Assembly: GCA_963723745.1 (NCBI GenBank)
Contig: CAVRRZ010000003.1
Span: 1 to 64,000 of the forward strand
Source of the DNA: CAVRRZ01 sp963723745
Lineage (GTDB): Bacteria; Actinomycetota; Actinomycetes; Mycobacteriales; Geodermatophilaceae
DNA length: 64,000 bases
Direction: 5' to 3'
Shown: one piece after another, positions 62,563 through 64,000 of the stretch
Layout of the letters: each line of letters starts with the position of its first letter
How positions within the stretch are numbered: position 1 is the first letter of the stretch
Translations under genes and position numbers: made by a program
The notes under the pieces: model-generated
What the model was told of the DNA's origin: nothing
Databases searched by the model: none
The model's input: the letters and a program-made list of their open reading frames with translations, nothing else

Positions 62563-62648
62563 CGGGTCAGGGGCAGGGCCGCCAGGCGTCGCCGTCCTTG
62601 CTCAGGTCCAGCACCATCCGGTCGGCGGCGGGCCCTGCGGCGGTGGGC

Positions 62649-62924
62649 TCATCGCGGCCCCGGGTCCTCGGCGTCCCCGGCGTCCTCGCCGTCCCCGGCG
62701 TCCTCGCCGGAGCTGTCGAGCTGGCCCTGCCAGCTCATGACCCCGAGCCCCACCGCGGCGAGCGTGATGCCGGCCACGCACGTCCAGGCCCACACGCGGT
62801 CCACGCGGTCGCCCAGGAACAGCAGGACGACGAGGGTGAGGGCCCACAGCACGCTGCCGGCGAGGACCACGCGCACGGTGTCCACCTTCAGCGGTGGGGG
62901 TGCCTGGTGAGACGGACGGGCCAC
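62649..62924 (-). CDS. DUF2530 membrane protein
   Basis: The protein has about 91 residues from GTG 62924, 8 bases after TACTGT. It matches the family in PPPLKVDTVRVVLAGSVLWA, LTLVVLLFLGDRVDRVWAWT and GITLAAVGLGVMSWQGQL, with two helices and an acidic tail of repeated EDAGD units. M. tuberculosis Rv0879c is the counterpart in the same gene run. The function is unknown. The 86 bases between this gene and DUF3027 hold no gene I can support. Confidence 0.85.
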   Translation of the reverse strand: MARPSHQAPPPLKVDTVRVVLAGSVLWALTLVVLLFLGDRVDRVWAWTCVAGITLAAVGLGVMSWQGQLDSSGEDAGDGEDAGDAEDPGPR

Positions 62925-62932
62925 GAGTGCTG

Positions 62933-62938
62933 ACAGTA
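62933..62938 (-). promoter_or_regulatory. -10 element TACTGT for the DUF2530 gene
   Basis: TACTGT on the minus strand is followed by 8 bases and the GTG at 62924, with no ribosome binding site. Confidence 0.45.
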
Positions 62939-63030
62939 GGGCCCCGGGGTGGGCAACACACACAGCGCCATCAGCGGTGTGGCACGCTGTCGCCGCTCAT
63001 GAGCCGCCGCCGTTCGCCCGGGGAGATGGA

Positions 63031-64000
63031 ATGCCCGACAAGTCCGACCGCCCCGTGGGCTCCTCCGCCCCGGGCTCCGGCACGCCCGCCGACGTCGCGG
63101 CGACGAGCACGACCCCCCGTCGCAGCGACGGGCCCGAAGGTCAGGCCGAAGAACGGGCTGGACCGCTACTTCGAGATCAGCGCCCGCCGCTCGACGGTCA
63201 CCCGCGAGCTCCGCGGCGGGCTCACCACCTTCTTCACGATGGCCTACATCGTGATCCTCAACCCGATCATCCTGTCCGGCGCCGACGTCGACGGCGGCAC
63301 CCTGCCCTTCGAGTCGGTGCGCCGCCGTGACCGCGCTGATCGCCGGCGTGATGACGATCCTGATGGGCGTCGTCGGCCGCTACCCGTTCGCGGTGGCCGC
63401 CGGCCTGGGTATCAACGCCATCGTCGCGGTCTACGCCGCCACGCAGCTGTCCTGGCCCGAGATCATGGGCCTGATCGTGCTCGAGGGCCTGCTCATCATG
63501 GTGCTGGTGCTCACCGGCTTCCGGAAGGCCGTCTTCGAGGCCATCCCGCCGCAGCTGAAGACGGCGATCGCCGTGGGCATCGGCTTCTTCCTGACGATCA
63601 TCGGCCTGGTCGACGCCGGGTTCATCCGCCGCGCGCAGGAGGGCGTCGTCCCGATCAGCTTCGGCATCGACGGACAGCTGGCCGGCTGGCCGATCCTGGT
63701 CTTCGTCGTCGGGCTGCTGCTGACCAGCGTGCTCGTCGTCCGCAAGGTCAAGGGGGCGCTGCTGCTCGGCATCCTCGCCACGACGGTGCTCGCCATCATC
63801 ATCGAGGCGATCGCCGATGTCGGCCCCACGTTCACCGACGACGGCGTCAACCCGCGCGGCTGGGCCCTGCAGGTGCCCACGCTGCCCGACAAGCGTCGTC
63901 AGCATGCCCGACCTGTCGCTGCGTCGGCAACTTCTCGCTGTTCGGCGGGCTTCGAGCGGATCGGCATCATCGCCGCCCTGCTCATCGTCTTCTCGATCAT
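63031..64000 (+). CDS. NCS2-family purine/uracil-type permease, cut by the window edge, frame broken five times
   Basis: An N-terminal part of about 320 residues from ATG 63031 behind GGGAGA. The body matches the AzgA/PbuG branch (hypoxanthine, guanine or adenine uptake): LDRYFEISARRSTVTRELRG, then LTTFFTMAYIVILNPIILSG, ATQLSWPEIMGLIVLEGLLI and VFEAIPPQLKTAIAVGIGFF. Extra single bases near 63118, 63325, 63893, 63922 and 63950 break the frame; removing each gives a continuous family match. The rest lies beyond 64000. Confidence 0.82.

Noticed and set aside
62566..62648. A short minus-strand frame after DUF2530 (MSPPPQGPPPTG, or MVLDLSKDGDAWRPCP in another frame)
   Set aside because: It is under 30 residues in any frame, and I cannot connect it to a known family. 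The area also has frame errors, so no call is made.

Overview
The window is very GC-rich DNA with dense genes, many GTG starts and short spacers, as expected of an actinobacterium. The families present (CarD, DUF3027, DUF3263, DUF2530, DUF2771, an XPB helicase with its partner, DUF5313) and the gene order suggest a Geodermatophilaceae-like member (Blastococcus, Geodermatophilus or Modestobacter type). That placement rests on memory of gene order and not on a search.

Left part (1-16 kb). A truncated gene end, probably ClpC, is followed by a terminator, a palindromic repeat, an IS30-family element and an IS110-family element. Then comes a block in the same order as Mycobacterium tuberculosis Rv3579c-Rv3597c reversed: mutY, a membrane-anchored protein, disA, radA, an LpqE-like lipoprotein, carD, ispD, ispF, cysS and an rRNA 2'-O-methyltransferase. 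A sigma factor with a membrane partner and a UbiA-family prenyltransferase sit inside this block.

Middle part (16-44 kb). It contains an HtrA protease, a double universal stress protein, a BtrH/DUF4872-like protein, tRNA-Thr(TGU), two divergent oligopeptide-type permeases without partners, dodecin, a CBS protein and an EamA/RarD transporter. Next are DUF3263, a LytR_C protein, an unusual secreted-hydrolase/ABC-ATPase fusion with an ABC-2 permease, a HAD phosphatase, threonine synthase behind a SAM-I riboswitch, a cold shock protein, and a lone groEL behind two CIRCE operators. A fibronectin type III exoprotein and several metabolic enzymes follow.

Right part (44-64 kb). It contains a large ATP-binding LuxR regulator, an SF2 helicase and a complete polar amino acid ABC operon. 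A second block matches M. tuberculosis Rv0861c-Rv0879c: XPB helicase, its partner, a long cold shock protein, DUF2771, an MFS transporter, DUF3027 and DUF2530. The window ends inside an NCS2 purine/uracil-type permease.

Two stretches, 24.9-29.7 kb and 59.2-64.0 kb, carry about 25 single-base frameshifts. Each leaves a well-conserved protein readable across frames, so they look like sequence errors and not decayed genes. At least a dozen genes have a TAnnnT-like hexamer 6-8 bases before the start codon and no Shine-Dalgarno sequence, which points to leaderless transcripts. The most unusual locus is 27787-31569. Its rebuilt protein has a signal peptide, an extracellular serine hydrolase with a PepX-type C-terminal domain, one membrane helix and a cytoplasmic ABC ATPase, and it overlaps a permease gene.
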